From Streptomyces hydrogenans (GTDB lineage Bacteria > Actinomycetota > Actinomycetes > Streptomycetales > Streptomycetaceae), in NCBI RefSeq assembly GCF_014656075.1, contig NZ_BNBS01000004.1, positions 62,001 to 126,000 of the forward strand: a stretch of 64,000 nt of DNA. Direction: 5' to 3'. The notes beneath the pieces were generated by a model. It did no database searches and had not been told where the DNA came from. It saw only the letters and a program-made list of their open reading frames with translations. The number at the start of each line of letters is the position of its first letter. The first letter of the stretch is position 1. Shown here in pieces: positions 53,515 to 63,588 of the stretch. A program made the translations under genes and the position numbers.

Positions 53515-54516
53515 TCAGTACTGGCGGCCGGGCAGGGCGGCCGCGGCCTGGTCCTGGGTGAAGACGCCCTCCTTGACCTCGACCCGTCGCGGGACGCTCT
53601 CCCCCGCCGCGACCTTCTTGGCGAGTTCCATCAGCTGGTCGCCGAGGAGCGGGTTGCACTCGACCACCACGTTGATCTTCTTCTCCTGCATGGCGACGAA
53701 GGCGTCCTTGATGCCGTCGACGGAGATCACCTTGATGTCGGTGCCCGGCTTCTTGCCCGCCTCCTCGATGGCCTGGATGGCGCCCAGGGCCATGTCGTCG
53801 TTGTGGGCGTACAGGACGTCGATGTCCTCGTGGGACTTGAGGAAGGCCTGCATGACCTCCTTGCCCTTGGCGCGTGTGAAGTCCCCGGTCTGGGACGCGA
53901 CGACCTTGAACTTGGGCTCGCCCTTGACCACTTCGGCGAAGCCGGCCTTGCGGTCGTTGGCGGGGGCGGAGCCGGTGGTGCCCTGGAGCTCGACGACGTT
54001 CACGGGGTCGGAGGTCCCCTCGTACTCCTTCACGAGCCACTTGCCGGCCTCCTGCCCCTCCTTGACGAAGTCGGAGCCGAGGAAGGTCTGGTACAGGGAG
54101 GTGTCCTGCGAGTCGACCGCACGGTCGGTGAGGATCACCGGGATGCCGGCGTTCTTGGCCTCCTTCAGGACGGTGTCCCAGCCGGACTCCACCACCGGCG
54201 AGAAGGCGATGACGTCCACCTTCTGCTGGATGAACGTGCGGATCGCCTTGATCTGGTTCTCCTGTTTCTGCTGCGCGTCGGAGAACTTCAGCGTGATGCC
54301 GGCCTTGTCGGCCGCCTCGCGTACGGACTTGGTGTTGGCGGTGCGCCAGCCGCTCTCGGCTCCCACCTGGGCGAACCCGAGCACCAGCTTGCCGTCGGAG
54401 GAGCCCTTGCCGGTGCCGCCGGTGGTACCGGTGGCCGCGGGCTCGGTGGTGCAGGCGGTCAGCACACCAGCGGCCAGAACGGCGGCGGTGATGACACGGA
54501 GGGCTCTGTGGGCCAT
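53515..54516 (-). CDS. ytfQ: Sugar-binding lipoprotein (YtfQ type)
   Basis: A 333-residue family-2 binding protein with lipobox LTACTTE and YtfQ-like motifs (GFAQVGAESGWRTANTKS; LYAHNDDMALGAIQAI). ATG 54516 with AAGGAA upstream is preferred over the much longer open frame. It is first in the ytfQRT-yjfF-galM operon. An arabinose-type operator (54668-54682) lies about 150 bases upstream. Confidence 0.9.
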   Translation of the reverse strand: MAHRALRVITAAVLAAGVLTACTTEPAATGTTGGTGKGSSDGKLVLGFAQVGAESGWRTANTKSVREAADKAGITLKFSDAQQKQENQIKAIRTFIQQKVDVIAFSPVVESGWDTVLKEAKNAGIPVILTDRAVDSQDTSLYQTFLGSDFVKEGQEAGKWLVKEYEGTSDPVNVVELQGTTGSAPANDRKAGFAEVVKGEPKFKVVASQTGDFTRAKGKEVMQAFLKSHEDIDVLYAHNDDMALGAIQAIEEAGKKPGTDIKVISVDGIKDAFVAMQEKKINVVVECNPLLGDQLMELAKKVAAGESVPRRVEVKEGVFTQDQAAAALPGRQY

Positions 54517-54667
54517 GTCGAGGTTCCTTTCGGGACGTGCGTCGTACAGGGCGGTGCCCGGAAGGGGCTGGGCCCGGCGAAGGCGTGGCTGCGCAGCGGT
54601 GGTTGAGCTGAGCGGAGGCGAATGTGCGTGGGCCTCCGACGGCCGGTGGGCTGCCGAACGCGACACA

Positions 54668-54682
54668 TTGTGAGCGCTAACA
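54668..54682. promoter_or_regulatory. Arabinose-type operator upstream of ytfQ
   Basis: TTGTGAGCGCTAACA matches the site next to the AraR-like gene, implying that the second importer belongs to the same regulon. Confidence 0.75.
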
Positions 54683-54768
54683 GACTCGTAACTCAAGGGT
54701 TCGTACGGCCGTTACCCGTTTTTGATGTGGAGAGACGAGTCGCCGCTCCGCTAGTTACACCTCGAAGA

Positions 54769-54782
54769 TGTGAGCGTTAACA
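54769..54782. promoter_or_regulatory. Arabinose-type operator upstream of the MDR gene
   Basis: TGTGAGCGTTAACA differs by one base from the ytfQ site, which is about 100 bases away in the same divergent region. Confidence 0.7.
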
Positions 54783-54914
54783 GGACCTGCTGAGGCGCCC
54801 CGCGACACAGAAGGCTCCGCAGTATGAAGCCCGTTGACACACCTCACCATGCTTCGTATCGTCGCGACACAATTTCGAACGACGCCCGAAATATCGAACG
54901 CCAGGAGTCGCCCC

Positions 54915-54956
54915 ATGTGTTTCACTCCGCCCACCGCCCAGGGCGCCTTCCTGTGA
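54915..54956 (+). CDS. Possible 13-codon leader peptide before the MDR gene
   Basis: ATG 54915 has AGGAG 8 bases upstream and encodes MCFTPPTAQGAFL. Its TGA overlaps the MDR GTG start (CTGTGA). The downstream gene has no good ribosome-binding site of its own, so translation coupling through this peptide is plausible. Confidence 0.4.
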   Translation: MCFTPPTAQGAFL

Positions 54957-55969
54957 GCCGCCGGGGGCAGGCTGTGGTCCTGAACGCTCCCAAGTCGTTT
55001 CGCCTCGTGCAGCACGAGCCTCGACAGGCGGGGCCCGGAGAAGCCCAGGTGCGCGTGCATGCCGTCGGGATCAGCCGCAGCGACCGCGACGTCTACCTGG
55101 GCCGCCGCCCCGTTCCGTACGTGCGCTATCCGGTCACCCCTGGCCACGAGTGGTCCGGCACCGTCACCGCCGTGGGAGAGGGCGCGCCCGCTTCCCTGAT
55201 CGGTCGCAAGGTCGTGGGCGAAGGGCTGCGCACCTGCGGGACCTGCGCGCCGTGCCGCGACGGAGAGACCACCCTGTGCACCCGCGGATACGCGGAGACG
55301 GGGTTCACCCTTCCCGGCGCCATGGCTCCCACCCTCCTCCTCCCCGCTCGTCTGCTGCACACACTCGCGCCGGACGCCGACCTCACCGCCGCCGCGTTCC
55401 TCGAGCCGGCCGCCTGCGCGGCCGCCGCGGTACTCAAGGCGTCCCCCCTGCCCGGCTCACGGGTGGCCGTCATCGGCTCCGGTGCCCTCGGACTGCTCGC
55501 CGCACAGCTCCTCTGCGCCTTCTCGCCGAGCGAGCTGACGGTCGTCGGCACGAGCCCCGACCGAGCCGATGTGTCCCGTCGTCTCGGAGCCACGGCCTAT
55601 CGGACGTGGGACCGCGCCTCCGGTCTCGCGGACTTCGACGTGGTGATCGACGCCGCGGGCGGGACGTCGAGCGCGCACACAGCGACGTCCCTGCTGCGAC
55701 CGGGAGGGCGCCTGGTGCTCACGGGCATCCCGGTCCAGGGGGCGGAAAGGCTCGATCCCGCCCAGGTCGTCGCACGGCAGCTGTCGATCGGAACCGCCTT
55801 CGGGGCCTCCTCCGGCGCCTGGTCCTACGCCGTGAGCGCCTTCTCCGCGGGAAGGCTGACGCCACTCGAACTCCTCACGCACCAGCTGGACATCGACGAG
55901 TTCGGGCGGGCCATGGAACTCACGGACAGCGGGGATCCCCGCGTCGGGAGAGTTCTGCTCCGTCCTTGA
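54953..55969 (+). CDS. Medium-chain (zinc-type) dehydrogenase
   Basis: This 338-residue MDR protein has the structural zinc motif CGTCAPCRDGETTLC, the GHE motif and a Rossmann segment, VAVIGSGALGLLAAQL. The usual first catalytic-zinc Cys (GxCGSD) is Ser here (GISRSD), so the active site may be altered. Sugar-alcohol and aldose dehydrogenases belong to this family. The arabinose-type operator upstream suggests a role in arabinose, arabitol or related metabolism. The stop lies three bases from the convergent bglC stop. The start at GTG is supported by coupling to a short upstream frame rather than by its own ribosome-binding site. Confidence 0.82.
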   Translation: MSRRGQAVVLNAPKSFRLVQHEPRQAGPGEAQVRVHAVGISRSDRDVYLGRRPVPYVRYPVTPGHEWSGTVTAVGEGAPASLIGRKVVGEGLRTCGTCAPCRDGETTLCTRGYAETGFTLPGAMAPTLLLPARLLHTLAPDADLTAAAFLEPAACAAAAVLKASPLPGSRVAVIGSGALGLLAAQLLCAFSPSELTVVGTSPDRADVSRRLGATAYRTWDRASGLADFDVVIDAAGGTSSAHTATSLLRPGGRLVLTGIPVQGAERLDPAQVVARQLSIGTAFGASSGAWSYAVSAFSAGRLTPLELLTHQLDIDEFGRAMELTDSGDPRVGRVLLRP

Positions 55970-55972
55970 AGC

Positions 55973-57418
<1,446 letters not shown>

Positions 57419-57467
57419 GGCGGAGTCTCCCTTTGGCGGAGGTGTGGGACGAGGGGAGGAGGGGAGG

Positions 57468-58376
57468 TCAGCCCTTGATGGCGCCCTGGGTGATGCCGCC
57501 GACGATGTGCCGGCCGAAGAGGGCGAAGACCAGGAGGAGCGGCAGGGTGCCCATGAGCGCTCCGGCGGTGATGACGGACCAGTCGGTCGACCAGCCGGTT
57601 CCCAGCCCGGCGAGGGCGACCTGCACGGTCGGGTTGGTGGAGCCGTTCATGACGACGATCGGCCAGAGGAAGTCGTTCCAGGACTGGACGAAGGTCAGCA
57701 TGCCCAGGACCGCCATCGCCGGGCGGGCGACGGGGAAGACGACGTGCCAGATGACGCGCAGCGAGTTGGCGCCGTCGACGCGGGCGGCCTCCAGCAGTTC
57801 GGTGGGCAGCGCCTGGGAGAGGAACTGCCGCATGAAGAAGACGCCGAAGGCGGTGACCAGGACGGGCAGGATCAGCGCCCCGAGGTGATTTCCCAGTCCC
57901 AGATTCCTGGTCAGGATGAACAGGGGTACGACGCTGAGCTGCGCGGGCACGGCGAGGGTGGACAGGACCAGGCCGAGCATCACCTTCTTCCCCCGGAACC
58001 GGAGTTTGGCGAAGGCGAAGCCGGCGAGCACGGAGAAGGTCACCGTGGTGACGGTGACGGCGCCCGCGACGAGCGTCGAGTTGAGCAGGGCGACGCCCAT
58101 GCCACGCCCGCCGGCGTTGTGCCAGACGTAGGTGAGATTCTCGATGAGGTTGCCGCCGGGCAGCATCGGGGGCGGGCTGGAGACGACCGCGTGACTGTCG
58201 GTGGACGCGGCGACCAGCGTCCAGTACAGCGGGAACAGCGAGGCCAGGGCAGCGAGTCCGAGGACGATGCGGGCGAGTGGCCCGGCCCGGTGCTGTCCGC
58301 CGGCCCTGCCGGCGCGGACGGACGGTCGCGTCGCCGTCCGGTGAGGACGGTCGGACACGGGGGCGGTGGTGGTCAT
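57468..58376 (-). CDS. cebG: Cello-oligosaccharide ABC transporter permease
   Basis: A 302-residue MalG-type permease with six helices and the ATPase-contact loop [23 protein letters not shown] 58376 has GGAG 6 bases upstream; GTG 58388 is an in-frame alternative. With CebF and CebE it imports cellobiose and cellotriose, probably energised by the shared ATPase MsiK, which is not in this window. Confidence 0.93.
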   Translation of the reverse strand: MTTTAPVSDRPHRTATRPSVRAGRAGGQHRAGPLARIVLGLAALASLFPLYWTLVAASTDSHAVVSSPPPMLPGGNLIENLTYVWHNAGGRGMGVALLNSTLVAGAVTVTTVTFSVLAGFAFAKLRFRGKKVMLGLVLSTLAVPAQLSVVPLFILTRNLGLGNHLGALILPVLVTAFGVFFMRQFLSQALPTELLEAARVDGANSLRVIWHVVFPVARPAMAVLGMLTFVQSWNDFLWPIVVMNGSTNPTVQVALAGLGTGWSTDWSVITAGALMGTLPLLLVFALFGRHIVGGITQGAIKG

Positions 58377-58389
58377 GTCGTACTCCACG

Positions 58390-59394
58390 TCACTGGGAGG
58401 CGCGCAGGCGGCGGGTGATCAGCGCGTTGACGAGCCCGATGAGCAGCAGCAGGCCGAACATGATCCAGGCGACCGCGCTGGCGCGCCCGAGCATGCTGGA
58501 GTGGAAGCCCTGGTCGTACATGAGGATTCCGAGGGTCTCGTACTGGTGGTCGGTGCCGCCCTGGTGGCCGCTCTGGCCACCGAACAGATAGGGCTCGCCG
58601 AAGAGCTGGGTGGCTCCGATGGTCGACACGATCACCGTGAAGAGGATCGTGGGCTTCAGGGCGGGGACCGTGACGTGCAGGAACTGCTGCCAGCGGCTGG
58701 CGCCGTCCAGGGCGGCGGCCTCGTACAGCTCGCGCGGCACGGCCTGCATGGCGGCGAGGTAGATCAGGGCGTTGTAACCGGTCCAGCGCCAGGTGACGAT
58801 CACGGAGATCGCGAACTGCGAGCTCCAGCGACCGGCCTCCCAGTGCACGGGCCCGGCGCCGAACAGGCCGAGGAACCAGTTGGCCATGCCCCCCTCGGGG
58901 CTGAAGATCAGGGCGAAGACGAGGGTGGCGGCGGCGACGGAGGTCGCGTACGGGGCGAGGAGCGCCGTGCGCAGGAACCCGCGGGCGCGCAGCCGGTAGT
59001 TGAGCAGGTGGGCGAGACCCAGTGCCATCAGCAGCTGCGGGACGGTGGACAGGACACCGAGGGTGAAGGTGTTGAGGAGCGCGTTCCAGAAGTAGTGGCT
59101 GACCTGACCGGTGAACAGGTCGGTGTAGTTGCGCAGGCCGACCCATTCGGCGCGGTCGACGTTGTACAGGCTCACCCGGTGGAAGGAGAGCCACCCCGTG
59201 TAGAGCAGCGGGAAGAGGCCGAAGGCGGCGAAGACGAGGAAGAAGGGTGCGACGAGGGCGTACGGCGTGCCCTTGGTGTCCCAGCGGTGCAGGCGGCTGC
59301 GCCAGGCCGAGGGTCCCGAGGGGCGGGCGGGGGGCGGTGGGGTGTCCTGCCGGCCTGCTGGGCCGTTGCGGCTGGGTGCGGTCGTGGAGGCCAC
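58390..59394 (-). CDS. cebF: Cello-oligosaccharide ABC transporter permease
   Basis: A 334-residue MalF-type permease with six helices and the loop EAAALDGASRWQQFLHVTVP. It starts at GTG with GAAGGAA upstream and is followed by cebG after 13 bases. Confidence 0.93.
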   Translation of the reverse strand: MASTTAPSRNGPAGRQDTPPPPARPSGPSAWRSRLHRWDTKGTPYALVAPFFLVFAAFGLFPLLYTGWLSFHRVSLYNVDRAEWVGLRNYTDLFTGQVSHYFWNALLNTFTLGVLSTVPQLLMALGLAHLLNYRLRARGFLRTALLAPYATSVAAATLVFALIFSPEGGMANWFLGLFGAGPVHWEAGRWSSQFAISVIVTWRWTGYNALIYLAAMQAVPRELYEAAALDGASRWQQFLHVTVPALKPTILFTVIVSTIGATQLFGEPYLFGGQSGHQGGTDHQYETLGILMYDQGFHSSMLGRASAVAWIMFGLLLLIGLVNALITRRLRASQ

Positions 59395-59516
59395 GGGCGG
59401 TTCCTTCGGTGGTCACGGCCGGTCACGTCGGTACGGGGTGGGGGCGGCCGGCTCCCCGGTGGCCGGCCACCCTCTCCCCCGCGACGGCGGCCCGGAAGAG
59501 GTGGGGGCGGGGAGCG

Positions 59517-60827
59517 CTACTGGATGGTGCTGTCGATCTGGCGCACCGTGGCGTTCCACGCCTCCTCCGGGCTCTTGCCGTTCTGCTCCATCAGCTGGAC
59601 GCCGGTGCTGAACGCCCCGGTCAGGTCCTGCGCGTGCGGGCCGGTCTCGGCGGGCTGGATGGCCTTGGCGGCGGTGGAGAAGATCTGTCCGGTGGCGGCG
59701 TCGGGGCCGATGTAGGCGTTCTTGTAGTCGACGACACCCGGCAGGTCGTAGGCGGCCTGGTTGGCGGGGATGTTGCCCACCTTCTGGAAGACCTTCGCCT
59801 GCTGCTCGGGCGCGGTGAGCCAGGCGACGAGCTTCCTGGCCTCGTCGACGTGCTTGCCGGAGGCCGGTACGGCCAGGAAGGAACCGCCCCAGTTGCCGGC
59901 GGCCGGGGGCTGGGCGATGTTCCACTTGCCCTTGTTGGAAGGGCCGGAGAACTGCTGGATGTTCGCCTGCTGCCAGGAGGGGCAGACCGTGGTGGCGAAG
60001 GTGGACTTGGAGAACGCGGTCTGCCAGGGGGTGTCGAACATCTTCAGGCCCTGGCTGGTCTTGCCCTGGACGGCCTTGACGGCCAGGTCCCAGCCGGTCT
60101 TGACGCTGGACGAGTCCTTGTAGGCGAGCTTGCCGCCCTTGTAGTACTGGACGGTGCTGCTGGAGACGACGGCGTTGAACAGCCCGGTGGCGCTGTCCAT
60201 GAAGGAAGTGCCCTTGGGCGCCTTGGCCTGGTACCGCTTGCCCGTCTCGACGAACTTCGCCCAGTCGCCCGCCCACAGCTTGCCGACGGACTCGGGGTCG
60301 GAGGGCAGACCCGCGGCCTCGAACAGGTCCTGGCGGTAGCAGATGGCCATCGGGCCGACGTCGGTGCCCAGGCCGATCGTCCTGCCGTCGGCAGTGGTGG
60401 CCTGGTCCCACTTCCAGGGCAGGTAGTTCTTCTTCTCGACGCCAGGGGCGTCGGACAGGTCGGCGAAGGCGTCGGAGAGGTCCTCGGAGGTGGCGCGGGC
60501 TATGCGACCGACCTCCAGGGCCTGGACGTCGTCGAGTCCGCCGCCGGACAGGCGGGTCTGCAGGGCGGTCCAGTAGTTGCCTTCGGCGGTCGTCGGGTTC
60601 TCCTTGATGGTGATCTCCGGGTGCTGCTTCATGTACGCGTCGTACAGGCCGGCCTCCTTGTATCCGAAGGTCCCGAAGGTGCCGACGGTGAGGGTGATCT
60701 TCCCGTCGGCGGAGGCGGAAGCGTCGCCGGAGGTCGAGCAGCCGGTGAGGGCGAGGGCCAGCGTCGCCGCCGCGGAGGCGAGTACGACGGAGCGGATACG
60801 GGCACGCGGCACGGACGAGCGGGACAT
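59517..60827 (-). CDS. cebE: Cello-oligosaccharide-binding lipoprotein
   Basis: A 436-residue family-1 binding protein with a lipobox (LALTGCSTSG) and a typical mature start, ITLTVGTFGTFGYKEAG. It presents cellobiose or cellotriose to CebFG. ATG 60827 with GAGGAG upstream was chosen over the longer frame. A perfect CebR box (60953-60966) lies about 125 bases upstream. Confidence 0.93.
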   Translation of the reverse strand: MSRSSVPRARIRSVVLASAAATLALALTGCSTSGDASASADGKITLTVGTFGTFGYKEAGLYDAYMKQHPEITIKENPTTAEGNYWTALQTRLSGGGLDDVQALEVGRIARATSEDLSDAFADLSDAPGVEKKNYLPWKWDQATTADGRTIGLGTDVGPMAICYRQDLFEAAGLPSDPESVGKLWAGDWAKFVETGKRYQAKAPKGTSFMDSATGLFNAVVSSSTVQYYKGGKLAYKDSSSVKTGWDLAVKAVQGKTSQGLKMFDTPWQTAFSKSTFATTVCPSWQQANIQQFSGPSNKGKWNIAQPPAAGNWGGSFLAVPASGKHVDEARKLVAWLTAPEQQAKVFQKVGNIPANQAAYDLPGVVDYKNAYIGPDAATGQIFSTAAKAIQPAETGPHAQDLTGAFSTGVQLMEQNGKSPEEAWNATVRQIDSTIQ

Positions 60828-61138
60828 GGCATCTCCTCGATGCGTCAAGGGAGGGCTGGAGGTACGCCGACGGGTCGCTTCGATGGCGGTCGGCGTGGGA
60901 GAGGCGGCCTCGAAGGCCGGTGTGAAGCCATGCCTTTGGGCTTCTCCCCAGATTGGGAGCGCTCCCAAAAGGTGGCGTCGAAACCCTGCCGCCGCCTTGA
61001 CGGTCTGTCAAGGCAACCGACAGGGGCGGGCTGTAGGCGGCGCACGGGTGAGCGCGAAAGGGGGCGCACGGCAGAGCGCCGGCCGGAGCGCCGGCCGAAT
61101 CCCGGGGCCGTACGCCAGGCCGGCCGGGAGGCGGTTCG
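60828..61138. promoter_or_regulatory. cebE control region with CebR box
   Basis: TGGGAGCGCTCCCA at 60953-60966 is a perfect 14-bp palindrome identical to the known CebR operator. The rest, up to the cebR stop, shows no gene. Confidence 0.9.
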
Positions 61139-62152
61139 TCAGGCGCTGGCGCGGGTGACCAGACGCGTGGGCAGGATCAGTGGAGTGGGGGCCTGCCCGT
61201 TGATGAGCGCGACGAGCATGCGCGCCATCTCATGACCGAGACCCTCTATGGGCTGGTGCACCGTAGTCAGCGGCGGATCGGAGATCCTGGCCACGGCCAG
61301 GTCGTCGAAGCCGATCACGGCGACGTCGACGGGGACGCGGCGGCCGGCATCACGCAGTGTGCGCAACGCCCCCACCCCCATGTTGTCGCTGGCGGCGAAC
61401 ACTCCATCCAACTCCGGGTGCCGCGCCGACAGCGCCGCCATGGCGGCCGCGCCGCTCGACTCGGTGAAGTCACCGACTTCCGGCGGATACGGTTCGAGGC
61501 CGGCCGCCAGCATGGCGTCCTGGTAGCCGCGATAACGGGCGCGCCCCACCTCGGTGTCCAGCCGCCCGCAGATCGTCGCGACCCTGGTCCGGCCGAGCGA
61601 GATCAGGTATTCGGTCGCCGCGCGCGCTCCTCCGAGGTTGTCGACGTCCACGTACCACCGCGGGTCCAAACCGACCGGGCGCCCGCCGAACACCACGGGA
61701 ATCTCCGCCTCTTCCGCCATGCGGGCCAACGGATCGTCCTCGCGCAGCGCCATCAGCATCACCCCGTCGGCCCCCTTGGACCGGAGAAGCTGCTCCACGC
61801 GCCGGCGCCCCCGGTCGGAGGCCGCCAGGCACAGCATCAGGTGCAGGTCGGCTTCCTCCAGCGCGGCCGAGGCGCCCACGATCACCTGGGCGAAGAACGG
61901 GTCCGCGAAGATCGACGGGTCCTCTCCCGACACGACCAGGGCAGCCGCACCGGTCTGACGGGTCGCCAGCGCCCTGGCGGTCGGATTCGGCACGTATGCG
62001 AGTTGATGGACCGCCCGTTCGACGGCCTCGCGTTTCGCTTGGCTGACGTGTGGGGCGTTGTTGAGCACACGCGAGGCCACCGATCGCGAGACGCCGGCCA
62101 GTTCGGCCACCTCGTCGAGTGTCGACTGCCGGTTCGGCGCACCTTGCGCCAT
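61139..62152 (-). CDS. cebR: LacI-family cellulose/cellobiose repressor
   Basis: A 337-residue LacI protein with a helix-turn-helix at the start (TLDEVAELAGVSRSVASRVL) and an effector domain. It lies just upstream of cebEFG-bglC, and CebR boxes occur in front of cebE and the GH6 gene. ATG 62152 has GGAGG 8 bases upstream. In other Streptomyces, CebR releases DNA when it binds cellobiose or cellotriose. A related palindrome (62190-62205) lies in front of its own gene. Confidence 0.94.
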   Translation of the reverse strand: MAQGAPNRQSTLDEVAELAGVSRSVASRVLNNAPHVSQAKREAVERAVHQLAYVPNPTARALATRQTGAAALVVSGEDPSIFADPFFAQVIVGASAALEEADLHLMLCLAASDRGRRRVEQLLRSKGADGVMLMALREDDPLARMAEEAEIPVVFGGRPVGLDPRWYVDVDNLGGARAATEYLISLGRTRVATICGRLDTEVGRARYRGYQDAMLAAGLEPYPPEVGDFTESSGAAAMAALSARHPELDGVFAASDNMGVGALRTLRDAGRRVPVDVAVIGFDDLAVARISDPPLTTVHQPIEGLGHEMARMLVALINGQAPTPLILPTRLVTRASA

Positions 62153-62189
62153 GAGCTGCCCTCCTCCCTCTTTCTGAACACCTGGAACT

Positions 62190-62205
62190 CTGGAAGCGCT
62201 TCCAG
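62190..62205. promoter_or_regulatory. CebR-like palindrome upstream of cebR
   Basis: CTGGAAGCGCTTCCAG is a perfect 16-bp palindrome. It shares the GCGCT centre with CebR boxes but has GGAA/TTCC arms instead of GGGA/TCCC; it may be an autoregulatory site. Confidence 0.65.
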
Positions 62206-62323
62206 TTTCAGGACTGTAAACCCTTCCCTTCATCCTGTGAAGTGCTGTTTAAGTAGGCGCACTTGACAGTCCCAATAGGCGCATCACACGATACGGCCAC
62301 ACCTCGGCCCACAGATCATGGCC

Positions 62324-62352
62324 TGGGAACGCTTCCAGTGGGAGCGCTTCCA
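62324..62352. promoter_or_regulatory. Two tandem CebR-like boxes upstream of the GH6 gene
   Basis: TGGGAACGCTTCCA (62324-62337) and TGGGAGCGCTTCCA (62339-62352) lie 15 bases apart, about 1.5 helical turns, 160 bases before the cellulase start. Confidence 0.85.
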
Positions 62353-62513
62353 CCGGCTCTTGTGCGTCCGGAGTGCGCTGGTGTCCCCGCCGGGGCGCCC
62401 CCTCCGTGAGCCGCCGCACGGGGAACGTCGTACCACCGCAATTCCCCACCGCGTCGCACCGCTCGGGACGAGAGCGGTCGACGCGTCCGTCGTCAGGAAA
62501 TCGAGGTACCGCC

Positions 62514-63479
62514 ATGCGCCGCAGAATCCGCGCCCTCGTCGCAGCCCTCTCCGCACTGCCGTTGGCGCTCGTCGTCGCCCCGTCCGCCCACGCGGCGGAT
62601 CCCACCACCATGACCAGCGGGTTCTACGCGGACCCGGACTCCAGCGCGAGGAAGTGGGTCGCCGCCAACCCCGGCGACGGCCGGGCCCCCGCGATCAACA
62701 CCTCCCTCGCCAACACCCCCATGGCCCGCTGGTTCGGCGCCTGGAGCGGCACGATCGGCACCGCGACGGGCGCGTACGTCGGCGCGGCGGACTACCACGA
62801 CAAACTGCCCATCCTGGTCGCGTACAACATCTACCTCCGCGACTCGTGCGGCGGGCACTCCGGAGGCGGAGCCTCGTCGGCCTCCGCCTACGCGACCTGG
62901 ATCGCGCAGTTCGCCGGCGGGATCGCCGACCGCCCGGCCGTCGTCGTCCTCGAACCCGACTCCCTCGCGGACTACGGCTGCCTGAACCAGACCCAGATCC
63001 GCGAACGCCAGGGCATGATCAGCGGCGCCCTCGCCGAGTTCAACCGCCAGGCCCCCCACACCTGGGTCTACCTCGACGCCGGCAACCCCGGCTGGGTGAG
63101 CGCGGCGACGATGGCCCAGCGCCTCCACGAAGCCGGACTCCGACAGGCGCACGGCTTCTCCCTCAACATCTCGAACTACTACACCACCGCCCAGAACACC
63201 GCCTACGGCAACGCCGTCAACAGCGAACTGGCCGCCCGCTACGGCTACACCAAGCCGTTCGTCGTCGACACCAGCCGCAACGGCAACGGCTCCAACGGCG
63301 AGTGGTGCAACGCGGCCGGCCGCCGCATCGGCACGCCCACCCGGCTGGGCGGCGGCGCCGAGATGCTGCTGTGGATCAAGGCCCCGGGCGAGTCCGACGG
63401 CAACTGCGGCGTCGGAACCGGTTCCACGGCCGGCCAGTTCCTCCCGGAGGCCGCCTACAAGATGATCTACGGCTACTGA
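62514..63479 (+). CDS. Secreted GH6 cellulase (endoglucanase), single domain
   Basis: A 321-residue protein with signal peptide MRRRIRALVAALSALPLALV, ending near APSAHA. The GH6 barrel has the general-acid motif VVLEPDSLADYGC, then YLDAGNPGWV and VVDTSRNGNGSNG and the C-terminal WIKAPGESDG. The length and absence of an extended loop-rich exo-type barrel suggest an endoglucanase. No CBM is attached. GAGG lies 7 bases upstream of ATG. Tandem CebR-like boxes upstream indicate cellobiose induction. Confidence 0.92.
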   Translation: MRRRIRALVAALSALPLALVVAPSAHAADPTTMTSGFYADPDSSARKWVAANPGDGRAPAINTSLANTPMARWFGAWSGTIGTATGAYVGAADYHDKLPILVAYNIYLRDSCGGHSGGGASSASAYATWIAQFAGGIADRPAVVVLEPDSLADYGCLNQTQIRERQGMISGALAEFNRQAPHTWVYLDAGNPGWVSAATMAQRLHEAGLRQAHGFSLNISNYYTTAQNTAYGNAVNSELAARYGYTKPFVVDTSRNGNGSNGEWCNAAGRRIGTPTRLGGGAEMLLWIKAPGESDGNCGVGTGSTAGQFLPEAAYKMIYGY

Positions 63480-63488
63480 CATCCGACT

Positions 63489-63529
63489 CCTGTGGCCCGG
63501 TATCCGCCGCCCCGCGGCCGGGCCACAGG
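63489..63529 (+). terminator. Hairpin terminator after the first GH6 gene
   Basis: A 12-bp perfect stem (CCTGTGGCCCGG / CCGGGCCACAGG) with a 17-base loop begins 10 bases after the stop. The second GH6 gene starts 60 bases later, so read-through is possible. Confidence 0.7.
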
Positions 63530-63588
63530 CACCACCGGCCCTCCTCACCCCATCCCTCCGAACCCCATCCCTCCGACCAGGAGCCCCC

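Noticed and set aside
53515..54696. 393-residue version of YtfQ
   Set aside because: The extra N-terminal part would cover the operator and lacks a signal peptide; ATG 54516 gives a normal lipoprotein start.
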